A DNA stretch of 21,283 nt, taken from Deltaproteobacteria bacterium. Lineage in GTDB: Bacteria > Desulfobacterota > Desulfobaccia > Desulfobaccales > 0-14-0-80-60-11. Below are positions 6,710-13,052 of this stretch, one piece after another. The translations under genes and the position numbers were made by a program. The stretch's first letter is position 1. Every line of letters starts with the position of its first letter. The DNA lies in assembly GCA_016874945.1 (NCBI GenBank), contig VGSO01000008.1:1-21283 (forward strand), written 5' to 3'. Below the pieces are notes generated by a model. It did no database searches, was not told the origin of the DNA, and was given only the letters and a program-made list of their open reading frames with translations.

Positions 6710-7738
6710 TTAAAGGCCCCCAATGTTCCGGTGCAATTCCTGGGTCTTCTCCAGCCTGGCCCGGTCCCGTTCCCGGACCAGGTCCGCCAGCCGGTCCTGG
6801 ATCCGTTGGAAAATCGGTGAGTTGATGTCTTCCCCCCGGGCATGGGCGTCGATGAGCTGACGGTAACAACAGATCATCCGGGAAATCATGGACACCGCAT
6901 ATTCCCGGCCCTGGACTTTTATGGTGGCCAGCCCCAGGTCAAGATAGGCTTTGAGCTCGTCGCCCAAAATGGCGAAGGCCACGTTGGGATGGCGGCGAAT
7001 CCGCTCGTTGACCTCCTCAATCCGGGTCCGGGAATGACCCCGCCGGGCCAGAATCTTCTGGCGCTGCTCGTCGGTGAGCAGACAGAGGCGGAAGCAACTG
7101 CCGCTGCGGTCCGGCCAGCCCTCGTATTCCACTATTTCGTTGCCGTCCTCATCCCGGTAAACCTTGCGGATGTAAGAGTCGGCGATGAGGTCGTGGAACA
7201 TGCAGTTGCCCACCCCGCCGATACAGCGGTTGCCGTGGACCAGGATCTCAGTTTTGAGCCCCAGCTCATCGGCCTCCCGCTTGAAGCGGGCCAACTTGTC
7301 CACGGTGTTGATTTCCGTGGAGGCCACGATTTGGCTGGCCCCATAGGCCTGGAACCGGGCCATTTCCGCCTTCGTTTGAATGTTGCAACCCACGCTGGCG
7401 TGAATCACCAGCTCCGGAAACAGCCGATTAACCTCCTGCATCACTGCCGGGGTCTTGACGATCACCCCTTCGATGCCGAAGTGGGCGTACTTTTCCACCT
7501 TACCCATGAGCAGGGGCAGCTTCTCCGGCGGTATCTCGGCGTTGAGAGCCACCCGCACTTGCCCCTGGTAACCGGCGGCGATGTTCACCGCCTGGCCTAT
7601 CTGGCTGTCTTCCAATTCCCATTCGCACTTGCGGCGGCTGAAACCCTTGGCCCCCACGTACACCGCGTTGGCGCCGTTCTTAAAAACCGCTTCCACCATT
7701 TCCAGGCTGCCGCCTGGGGCTAAAAGTTCATTAATCAT
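6710..7738 (-). CDS. Peptidase U32-family protein, possible Fe-S type
   Basis: 342 residues from the chosen ATG. ELLAPGGSLEMVEAVFKNGA followed by NAVYVGAKGFSRR is the classic U32 N-terminus. The signature region is EILVHGNRCIGGVGNC, and CFRLC lies further on. Cys172, Cys179, Cys215 and Cys219 therefore form a four-cysteine set at the place where UbiU and UbiV hold a [4Fe-4S] cluster for oxygen-independent ubiquinone hydroxylation. Spacing of the last two differs from UbiU, so it may be a related tRNA- or cofactor-modifying member rather than UbiU itself. The start at 7738 has GGGAG 4-5 nt upstream; an in-frame start at 7789 adds 17 unrelated residues. It is transcribed alone, with its own promoter, long leader and terminator. 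Confidence 0.85.
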   Translation of the reverse strand: MINELLAPGGSLEMVEAVFKNGANAVYVGAKGFSRRKCEWELEDSQIGQAVNIAAGYQGQVRVALNAEIPPEKLPLLMGKVEKYAHFGIEGVIVKTPAVMQEVNRLFPELVIHASVGCNIQTKAEMARFQAYGASQIVASTEINTVDKLARFKREADELGLKTEILVHGNRCIGGVGNCMFHDLIADSYIRKVYRDEDGNEIVEYEGWPDRSGSCFRLCLLTDEQRQKILARRGHSRTRIEEVNERIRRHPNVAFAILGDELKAYLDLGLATIKVQGREYAVSMISRMICCYRQLIDAHARGEDINSPIFQRIQDRLADLVRERDRARLEKTQELHRNIGGL

Positions 7739-7919
7739 ATAGCTCCCACACCTCCCTGAGCCTTGCCAATAGGTTCCGCGGCTCTGCAACTTTCCTTACG
7801 CCAGTGCCTGTGGTAACCCCCAGGTATGGTGGGTTCCTCCCCGCGCCGACTCACCGTCGGTCCGGTTGTCATCGACCTCCGGCAGGGAATTGGTTTCTGG
7901 TTTGGATACTGCTATCCCA
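7739..7919 (-). promoter_or_regulatory. Long GC-rich structured leader of the U32 gene
   Basis: About 180 nt lie between the predicted transcription start and the ATG. It can form several hairpins: CCGAC (7845ff) with GTCGG, and a longer one in which GGTAACCC pairs with GGGTTCC around 7812-7836. The last hairpins approach the ribosome site. It is far more GC-rich than the promoter DNA just upstream. Read on the minus strand, GGAGGAACC followed by GGGGGTTA recalls part of the c-di-AMP (ydaO) riboswitch, but the conserved 3' block of that riboswitch is not recognisable. No family is assigned. Confidence 0.35.
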
Positions 7920-7925
7920 ATGTTA

Positions 7926-7954
7926 ATTTTAAATTAAACCGGCCTTTTTTTCAA
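7926..7954 (-). promoter_or_regulatory. Sigma70-type promoter for the U32 gene
   Basis: On the minus strand TTGAAA (7949-7954) and TAAAAT (7926-7931) are separated by exactly 17 bp, each close to consensus, in AT-rich DNA. The start of transcription would be near 7919. Confidence 0.6.
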
Positions 7955-8158
7955 ATATTTCTTAGACCGGTATAAATACCAAAATTCACCAAAAAATGCG
8001 AAAAGGATTTTCCCTAAAGGAATTATTTTCCGCCGGTAATATGGAATACCATGCCATTGGGACCTCTGCCCAGCTCTCTAAGTAGTTTTAACGTAGCGCA
8101 GCAGCGTTCCGTGCACCTTTTTCATAGATACCCGCTTAGGTCAGGTGCTTGAAACGCC
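7955..8158. other. Intergenic stretch with a possible gene remnant
   Basis: No complete gene is visible. On the minus strand 8023-8121 is open for 32 codons before a TAA and reads in part ATLKLLRELGRGPNGMVFHI, which has protein-like composition but no start codon or ribosome site. It may be the end of a decayed gene. The family is not recognised. Confidence 0.2.
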
Positions 8159-8317
8159 CTACCCCCGCAGGTAGGTGACGCCCAGGACAAAGCAAAGCCC
8201 GATCTCCACTGCAAAGGTGAGCCCATAAATGAGCAGCTCCATCAGTCCGGAATAGTCATCTTCCAACAGAATGCGGTTGGGTTCCCTCAAAATGTCCCAG
8301 GAAGTCTGTTCCGTCAT
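8159..8317 (-). CDS. Small single-helix membrane protein
   Basis: 52 residues, from an ATG preceded by an excellent CAAGGAGAG ribosome site (8322-8329). The soluble N-terminus (MTEQTSWDILREPNRILLED) is followed by one hydrophobic helix at about 27-50 (LLIYGLTFAVEIGLCFVLGV) and a short basic end. It lies downstream of korA-korB on the same strand, beyond a hairpin. No family is recognised. The longer reading frame to 8389 runs through the palindromic repeat and gives the SFPRLTWERG-type peptide that such repeats encode by chance, so it is not used. The strong ribosome site makes a real gene likely; a role with the oxidoreductase is only suggested by position. Confidence 0.6.
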   Translation of the reverse strand: MTEQTSWDILREPNRILLEDDYSGLMELLIYGLTFAVEIGLCFVLGVTYLRG

Positions 8318-8335
8318 GATCCTCTCCTTGCTATC

Positions 8336-8374
8336 CCCTCCTCGTTCCCAAGTTAAACGGGGGAACGAGGAGGG
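8336..8374. repeat. Palindromic repeat between korB and the small membrane gene
   Basis: CCCTCCTCGTTCCC (8336-8349) pairs perfectly with GGGAACGAGGAGGG (8361-8374) around an 11-nt loop. It resembles the CGTTCCC...GGGAACG dispersed repeats of many environmental bacteria. It may reduce or stabilise read-through from korB. There is a TTTT run on the plus strand only. Confidence 0.7.
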
Positions 8375-8399
8375 TTTTGGCATTATCAATTACCACAAT

Positions 8400-9254
8400 T
8401 TAATAAAATTCCGCCAAAAGCCCATCAATGGGCCGCACCGGTTGCTGCCGCACCAGGGGCCCTTCTCTCAGCGCCAAATGGGCTTCTTCCAGCAAAGGCC
8501 GGGGGTTGCGGTAAATCACCCCGGTGGGAATCCGGTCCCCCCACTCCTTGGCCTTCTGATAAGCCCAGATTTCATTTTCCGGATCATAGTCCGGCTCTTG
8601 ATCCACGTGGTACACCCGCTGGCGATACCATTGAAAGGTGTTCACCCGATTGAAGGTCACGCAGGGCTGCAGCACTTCCAGCAGGGCAAAGCCTTTATGG
8701 TTAATAGCTTCTTTATAGAGTTTGGTCAAGTATTCCAGGTCCCCGGCAAAACCCCGCCCCACCCAGGAGCAGTCCTGGGCCACCGCCAGGGCCAGGGCGT
8801 GGAGCGGCGGAGTATAGACCCCCTGGGGCTGGAGCAGGGTCACGAAGCCCTGGTCGCTGGTGGGCGAAGCCTGCCCCTTGGTAAGCGCATACACCTGATT
8901 GTTGTGCACCACCAGGGTCATGTCCGGGTTCCGGCGAAACGCCGCCAGGAGGTGATTTCCTCCTTCGCCGTAGCAGTCGCCGTCGCCGGCCACCGCCACC
9001 ACCTTGAGGTCCGGGTTGGCCAGGCGGATGCCCGTGGCCACGGGCAGGGTGCGGCCGTGAAGGCCGTTGAAGGTGTTGCACTTCAGGTAGTGAGGGAATT
9101 TACTCGACTGGCCGATGCCGGAAACCACCACCAGTTCTTCCGGCCGGATTTCCAGCTCCGCCAGGGCCTGCTTGAAGGCCTTGAGCATGGGAAAATTGCC
9201 GCAGCCCGGGCACCAGGCCGACTCTACTCCTTGGTATGATTCTAGGGGCAGCAT
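8400..9254 (-). CDS. korB: 2-oxoacid:ferredoxin oxidoreductase, beta subunit
   Basis: 284 residues. This subunit binds thiamine diphosphate: GDGDCYGEGGNH (from residue 90) followed by VVHNNQVYALTKGQ is the metal-ThDP motif. WCPGCGN (Cys15, Cys18) and Cys residues further on are the cluster ligands of the beta subunit. SSKFPHYLKCN and FNGLHGRTLPVATGIRLANP are characteristic of the 2-oxoglutarate branch (KorB), although related 2-oxoacids cannot be excluded. With KorA it would interconvert a 2-oxoacid plus CoA and an acyl-CoA, CO2 and reduced ferredoxin. ATG at 9254 has GGGAGAAGG just upstream; GTG at 9269, which overlaps the korA stop as GTGA and has AAAGGA upstream, is about equally good. Either way the two genes are translationally coupled. 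Confidence 0.9.
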   Translation of the reverse strand: MLPLESYQGVESAWCPGCGNFPMLKAFKQALAELEIRPEELVVVSGIGQSSKFPHYLKCNTFNGLHGRTLPVATGIRLANPDLKVVAVAGDGDCYGEGGNHLLAAFRRNPDMTLVVHNNQVYALTKGQASPTSDQGFVTLLQPQGVYTPPLHALALAVAQDCSWVGRGFAGDLEYLTKLYKEAINHKGFALLEVLQPCVTFNRVNTFQWYRQRVYHVDQEPDYDPENEIWAYQKAKEWGDRIPTGVIYRNPRPLLEEAHLALREGPLVRQQPVRPIDGLLAEFY

Positions 9255-9265
9255 GGCCTTCTCCC

Positions 9266-10975
9266 TCACCCGATTCCTTTCAGCCCGCGCAGGATATACT
9301 CCGGGGTAAAGGGCCTGCCGTCATACTTCAACACCAGGTGGTCCGCGTTTAGCCCCGTCTCCTGGCGCAGCAGCCGGTTGAGCTGGCCGGTGGCGTTCAG
9401 CTCCACCATCACCAGCTTCTGGGCCCCGGCCAAGGCCGCGCTCACCGCGTCCCGGGGAAAGGGCCACAACTCGCTCAGATGCACCAGGCGGGCCGGAACC
9501 TGGTCGGCGTTGAGCCGGGCCACCGCTTCGGCCACCGGCCCGTAACTGGAGCCCCAACAGGCCAGGACCAGCGGGGCCTCCGCGGGGCCGGCCGCGGTGA
9601 TCCCCCCCAACTCTTGGACCAGCCCTGTAAGCTTGCGCAGGCGCTTCTCGTGCATCTTCAGCCGCACTTCCAGGTCTTCGGTGAGGTGGCCGTCGGGGGT
9701 ATGTTCGTCCGAGTCCGCCACCACCACCGGCCCGAATCCCGGCAGCCTCCGGGGGGAGACCCCGGAGTCGGTGAACGCGTAGCGCTCATATTCGCCTTCA
9801 GCCGGACCCGTTTCCAGGGCCCGGTCAATCTCCACCTGCGCCGGGAAATCCGCGGCTTCGTGGGTAAACTGGGTGTCGGCGAAATACTGGTCGGTTTGCA
9901 GAAACACCGGCATTTGATAGCGGTCCGCCAGGTTGAAGGCTTTTGCTGCCAAAGCGAATCCCTGGGCCGGGGTCCCCGGCGCCAAAATGGCCCGGGGGAA
10001 ATCGTCCTGGCCGGCCCCGAGGACGAACCCCAGGTCCCCCTGGGAGGTGCGGGTGGGGAGCCCCGTGCTGGGTCCCGGACGCATGGCCTCCACGATGACC
10101 AGGGGAGTCTCGGTCATGGCCGTCAGCCCCAACCCCTCGGTCATCAGGCAGAAGCCGCCCCCGGAAGAGCCGGTCATGGAGCGGACCCCGGCATAGGACG
10201 CTCCCAAGGCCATGTTAATGGCCGCGATCTCGTCCTCCGCCTGCTCCACCACCACTCCGTAGCGCCTCGCCCGCTGGCCCACGGCGTTGAGCACGCTGCT
10301 CCAGGGGGTCATGGGGTAGCCGCTGATAAACTGCAGGCCGGCCGCCAGGGCGCCCAAGGCCAGGGCCTCGTGGCCGCTGATGAGCAGCCGGCGTTCCGCA
10401 GGCTGCGGCATCCCGGCCAGGGACAGGGCCGCCCCTTTGCCCGCCGCCAGTTCATAGCCCCGGGTGGCGGCCTGGACGTTCCACTCCACCACCGGCGCGC
10501 CCTTGGCCTCGAAGGTCTCCTTCAGCAACTCCAGCATGGGCCCCAGGGGCGCCTGCAACAAACCCAGGAGCGCGCCGCAGACCCCGGCGTTCACCGCGAT
10601 CTCCCCGGCCTTGGCCTCCCCTGGGATCAGGTCTTCATGAGTCAAGGCCACCGAAGGATGGTCGTCGGGGATCTCTTTTACCCGGGAGGCGTCGTAAATG
10701 ATCACCCCGTCCCGGGAGAGTTCCTTAAAGCGCAGGGTCAACGTCTCCTGGTTCAGGGCCACCAAGATGTCCACCCCTTCCCGGGAAGAAATCAGGGGGC
10801 GGTCCGCCACCCGGATCAGGTTAAAGAGATGGCCTCCCCGGATGCGGGACTCGTAAGACTGGATGAAGAGCACCTGGCAGCCGCGGCGCACCAGGGTCTT
10901 GGCCAGGGGCAAAGTAATGGCGTGCACTCCCTGGCCCGCAGTTCCGCCGATGAGAATGTTCAGGTCAATGGGCAC
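9266..10975 (-). CDS. korA: 2-oxoacid:ferredoxin oxidoreductase, fused gamma-alpha subunit
   Basis: 569 residues. The gamma domain comes first: GGTAGQGVHAITLPLAK from residue 10, then SYESRIRGG and NQETL, to about residue 185. The alpha (pyrimidine-binding) domain starts near 198 with ISGHEALALGAL and contains ISGYPMTPWS (220ff), EQAEDEIAAINMALGAS, MTGSSGGGFCLMTEGLGLT and a C-terminal transketolase-like part (WGSSYGPVAEAV, LSELWPFP). This gamma-alpha fusion is the usual form in bacterial KorAB. GTG at 10975 is chosen because AAAGG precedes it by 7 nt; TTG at 10996 would add seven residues with no ribosome site. No ferredoxin-like delta subunit is encoded nearby, so electrons go to a free ferredoxin. 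Confidence 0.9.
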   Translation of the reverse strand: MPIDLNILIGGTAGQGVHAITLPLAKTLVRRGCQVLFIQSYESRIRGGHLFNLIRVADRPLISSREGVDILVALNQETLTLRFKELSRDGVIIYDASRVKEIPDDHPSVALTHEDLIPGEAKAGEIAVNAGVCGALLGLLQAPLGPMLELLKETFEAKGAPVVEWNVQAATRGYELAAGKGAALSLAGMPQPAERRLLISGHEALALGALAAGLQFISGYPMTPWSSVLNAVGQRARRYGVVVEQAEDEIAAINMALGASYAGVRSMTGSSGGGFCLMTEGLGLTAMTETPLVIVEAMRPGPSTGLPTRTSQGDLGFVLGAGQDDFPRAILAPGTPAQGFALAAKAFNLADRYQMPVFLQTDQYFADTQFTHEAADFPAQVEIDRALETGPAEGEYERYAFTDSGVSPRRLPGFGPVVVADSDEHTPDGHLTEDLEVRLKMHEKRLRKLTGLVQELGGITAAGPAEAPLVLACWGSSYGPVAEAVARLNADQVPARLVHLSELWPFPRDAVSAALAGAQKLVMVELNATGQLNRLLRQETGLNADHLVLKYDGRPFTPEYILRGLKGIG

Positions 10976-11012
10976 TATTGAACCTTTCCCGGGCAATCCG
11001 GCCTAATTGTGA

Positions 11013-11042
11013 ATAATTACTCAAGCGGAGGCCAATTGTCAA
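11013..11042 (-). promoter_or_regulatory. Promoter for korAB with an overlapping inverted repeat
   Basis: On the minus strand TTGACA (11037-11042) and AATTAT (11013-11018) are 18 bp apart, about 40 bp ahead of the korA start. The -35 box is one arm of an inverted repeat, TTGTCAA (11036-11042) and TTGACAA (11055-11061), 12 bp apart, which has the shape of a dimeric repressor or activator site. Confidence 0.5.
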
Positions 11043-11159
11043 TTAAATAGTTTTTTGACAAAGATTAAAGCGCGGCGATTGGCCTCCCACCGAGGCTGGG
11101 GTTTGGGCTATGAACCAATATTAAGCGCCGACGGGAGGTGGGGCAAGGGGTTTGGGGAA

Positions 11160-11177
11160 GGGGGCGACCATGCCCCC
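11160..11177 (-). terminator. Hairpin beyond the cytochrome remnant
   Basis: GGGGGC (11160-11165), loop GACCAT, GCCCCC (11172-11177), 15 bp past the stop codon of the cytochrome fragment. It is probably the surviving terminator of that gene. No T-run follows. Confidence 0.35.
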
Positions 11178-11192
11178 AACCCTGGTTTATTT

Positions 11193-11393
11193 TTAGATGG
11201 ATAGGAGAAACTGCACCAGGTCGGCCTGTTCCGCGGGGGTCAGACCCAAGGCAAGTCCCGTATTCAAGAAGTCGACCACCGCCGCCCGGGTGGGGAAACG
11301 GCCATCATGGAAAAAACCGCCCTTTCTGCTATTCGCCTGGAAAAATAAATTATCTAGGTTTCTAACCGTGATAAGATTTTTGGGGGGAGAGGG
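11193..11393 (-). pseudogene. C-terminal remnant of a diheme cytochrome c / peroxidase-like gene
   Basis: An open stretch of about 66 codons ends in TAA at 11193-11195 but has an in-frame TGA at 11394-11396 and no start codon. It reads NLITVRNLDNLFFQ, then GGFFHDGRFPTRAAVVDFLN, then LGLTPAEQADLVQFLLSI. The order RN-x-x-x...FHDGRF...VVDF...LT-x-x-E-x-A-DLV-x-FL is the C-terminal end of MauG/cytochrome c peroxidase-type diheme proteins, where FHDGRF is very common. The heme-binding CxxCH part is absent, and upstream DNA is now hairpin repeats. The gene appears to have lost its 5' part, leaving a fragment beside korAB. Confidence 0.65.
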
Positions 11394-11420
11394 TCAAGGC
11401 CCGCTCTTGCTCCCTCCCCC
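11382..11420. repeat. GC-rich hairpin, GGGGAGGG family, copy 1
   Basis: A G-rich arm (11382-11398) pairs imperfectly with CTTGCTCCCTCCCCC. It shares its outer arms with the copies at 11614 and 12998, and the GTCAAGGC core resembles that of the latter. Confidence 0.5.
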
Positions 11421-11429
11421 AATCACAAG

Positions 11430-11464
11430 GGGCGCAATTTATTGCGCCCGACGCCAGCGGGCGT
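11430..11464. repeat. Two small adjacent hairpins
   Basis: GGGCGCAA (11430-11437) pairs with TTGCGCCC (11442-11449) over a TTTA loop. Directly after it ACGCC (11451-11455) pairs with GGCGT (11460-11464). Both lie in the gap between the cytochrome remnant and the ligase gene. Confidence 0.5.
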
Positions 11465-11509
11465 GATATAGCGATTGCCAAAAGTTTTTTCCGATGGTTT
11501 TTTGACGTA

Positions 11510-11559
11510 GGGGCACAGCGTGCTGTGCCCCTGTACCTTGGGCACGGCTCGCCGTGCCC
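11510..11559. repeat. Tandem near-identical GGGCACGGC hairpins
   Basis: GGGGCACAGC (11510-11519) pairs with GCTGTGCCCC (11522-11531), and GGGCACGGC (11540-11548) pairs with GCCGTGCCC (11551-11559). The block is flanked by GTAGGGG on the left and CCCCTAC on the right, so the whole is also palindromic. It belongs to the widespread GTAGGGGCACGGC type of dispersed repeat. Confidence 0.65.
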
Positions 11560-11613
11560 CTACGGGGAAATTACTTTGGGCAACCCCTATAAATCACGCC
11601 CCTAACAGGGGGT

Positions 11614-11659
11614 GGGGAGGGGAGCCTGAGGGGGGGATCGCGGTCCCCCGGCCCTCCCC
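11614..11659. repeat. GC-rich hairpin, GGGGAGGG family, copy 2
   Basis: GGGGAGGG (11614-11621) pairs with CCCTCCCC (11652-11659). An inner GGGG/CCCC stem surrounds GATCGCGGT. It ends about 35 bp before the start of the ligase gene and would lie in or near its leader. Confidence 0.55.
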
Positions 11660-11695
11660 TCAAAAACCATTACAAACCGGAAATAGGAGAACCAC

Positions 11696-12982
11696 GTGTA
11701 CTGGGATGCCACCATTGAAACTTTGCCCGATGAAAGACTTAGAGAACTTCAGCTCCAGCGCCTTCAAGACACGGTGCGCCGGGCCGGGCAAAGCCCTTTT
11801 TACCGGCAGCGCCTGGCCCAGGCCGGGATAAACGCCGAGCCTCTTCAATCTCTGGAGGACGTGCGCCGCCTTCCCTTCACCACCAAGGACGATCTACGGG
11901 CCGCCGGCCCGGACATGCTCACCTGTCCTTTGACGGAAATCGTGCGCCTCCATGCCTCTTCGGGCACCACCGGCCAGGCCACGGTCATTTACTACACCCG
12001 CCGGGACATCGCCGCCTGGGCCGACCTGGTGGCCCGCTCCATGTTCATGACCGGGGTGCGCCCCGGCGACGTCTTTCAGAACATGATGGGCTACGGCCTG
12101 TTCACCGGCGGCCTGGGGTTCCATTACGGGGCCGAGCTGCTGGGGGCCCTCACCATCCCCGCCGGGGCCGGCAACAGTCTCCGCCAGATCCAGCTGATGC
12201 AGCAATTCGGGACCACCGTGCTGCACATCATACCCAGCTACGCCCTGTATCTCCTGGCCACCTTCGCCCAGGGAGGGGTGGATCCCCGGGAGCTCCACCT
12301 TCGCATGGCCTTCATCGGGGCTGAACCCCATACCGAAGAAATGCGCCGGCGCATCGAAGAAGCTTACGGGGTGAAGGCCTACAATTCTTATGGACTTTCG
12401 GAGATGAACGGCCCCGGCGTGGCCTTTGAATGTCCTGAGCAAAACGGCCTGCACGTCTGGGAGGACGCCTTCCTCCTGGAAGTGGTGGACCCGGTTACCC
12501 TGGAGCCGGCGGGCCCCGGGGAAACGGGAGAGCTGGTCTTCACCAGCCTCACCCGCCAGGGCATGCCCATTTTGCGCTACCGCACCCGGGATCTGGCCTC
12601 TTTATACCCCGAGCCTTGCCCCTGCGGCCGCCCCCACCGGCGCATCTCCCGCATCCAGGGCCGCACCGACGACATGCTCGTCGTCAAGGGCGTTAACATC
12701 TTCCCCATCCAGATCGAACGGGTCCTGCTGGCCAGGCCCGAAGTGGACGCCAATTACCTGGTGGAACTCACCCGGGAGAATTACAACGACGTGATGCACG
12801 TCAAAGTGGAGGTAAAAGAGGAGTTTTTCCAGGAAGACCTGCGCTACCTGCAGCGCCTCCAGAAACGCCTGGCCGAGGCCTTGCGAAACGAACTCCTGGT
12901 GACGCCCAAGGTGGAGCTGGTGGAGCCTAACACCCTGCCCCGGAGCGAAGGCAAGGCGGTACGGGTGGCGGATAAGAGATAG
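11696..12982 (+). CDS. Phenylacetate-CoA ligase-family adenylate-forming enzyme
   Basis: 428 residues, the normal length for PaaK-type ligases. It opens with YWDATIETLPDERLRELQLQ-like sequence and SPFYRQRL, as in PaaK. LHASSGTTGQATVI (SSGTTG at 88-93) is the ATP-binding P-loop. YNSYGLSEMNGPGVAFEC (232ff) is the adenine motif, YRTRDL (295-300) holds the ribose-binding Asp, and GRTDDMLVVKGVNIFP leads to the C-terminal domain with the catalytic region. CPCGRPH supplies a cysteine pair seen in this family. It activates an aryl acid to its CoA thioester. GTG at 11696 is fixed by TAGGAGA 5 nt upstream. In related anaerobes such ligases sit beside 2-oxoacid oxidoreductases that make arylacetyl-CoA; here korAB is adjacent but divergent. 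The exact acid (phenylacetate, indoleacetate or another) is unknown. Confidence 0.88.
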   Translation: MYWDATIETLPDERLRELQLQRLQDTVRRAGQSPFYRQRLAQAGINAEPLQSLEDVRRLPFTTKDDLRAAGPDMLTCPLTEIVRLHASSGTTGQATVIYYTRRDIAAWADLVARSMFMTGVRPGDVFQNMMGYGLFTGGLGFHYGAELLGALTIPAGAGNSLRQIQLMQQFGTTVLHIIPSYALYLLATFAQGGVDPRELHLRMAFIGAEPHTEEMRRRIEEAYGVKAYNSYGLSEMNGPGVAFECPEQNGLHVWEDAFLLEVVDPVTLEPAGPGETGELVFTSLTRQGMPILRYRTRDLASLYPEPCPCGRPHRRISRIQGRTDDMLVVKGVNIFPIQIERVLLARPEVDANYLVELTRENYNDVMHVKVEVKEEFFQEDLRYLQRLQKRLAEALRNELLVTPKVELVEPNTLPRSEGKAVRVADKR

Positions 12983-12997
12983 TAGGGGGGTGTTTGG

Positions 12998-13034
12998 GGG
13001 GAGGGGGCAAGGGCTTTGCCCTTGCCCCCTCCCC
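12998..13034. terminator. Perfect 17-bp bidirectional hairpin, GGGGAGGG family copy 3
   Basis: The arms 12998-13014 and 13018-13034 pair without mismatch around a TTT loop (core GGGGGCAAGGGC). It lies 15 bp past the ligase stop codon and 18 bp past that of the convergent Sfum_1244-family gene, so it can end transcription from both sides. There is no long T-run. Its arms recur at 11382 and 11614. Confidence 0.6.
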
Positions 13035-13052
13035 TCAACCACAACTTTTTGT

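Noticed and set aside
6842..7723. A 293-codon plus-strand open frame antisense to the U32 gene
   Set aside because: It shadows a strong U32 domain and its composition is of the antisense type.
7739..7919. A cobalamin riboswitch ahead of the U32 gene
   Set aside because: GCACTGG resembles part of the B12 box, but the conserved GCCACTG context and the upstream core elements of the class are not there.
8271..9239. A 322-codon plus-strand open frame antisense to korB
   Set aside because: It begins inside the small membrane gene, crosses a palindromic repeat and lacks recognisable domains.
9479..10981. A 500-codon open frame on the plus strand, antisense to korA
   Set aside because: It is an exact shadow of a well-recognised gene in GC-rich DNA, is rich in Gly, His, Gln and Arg, has no domain and no ribosome site.
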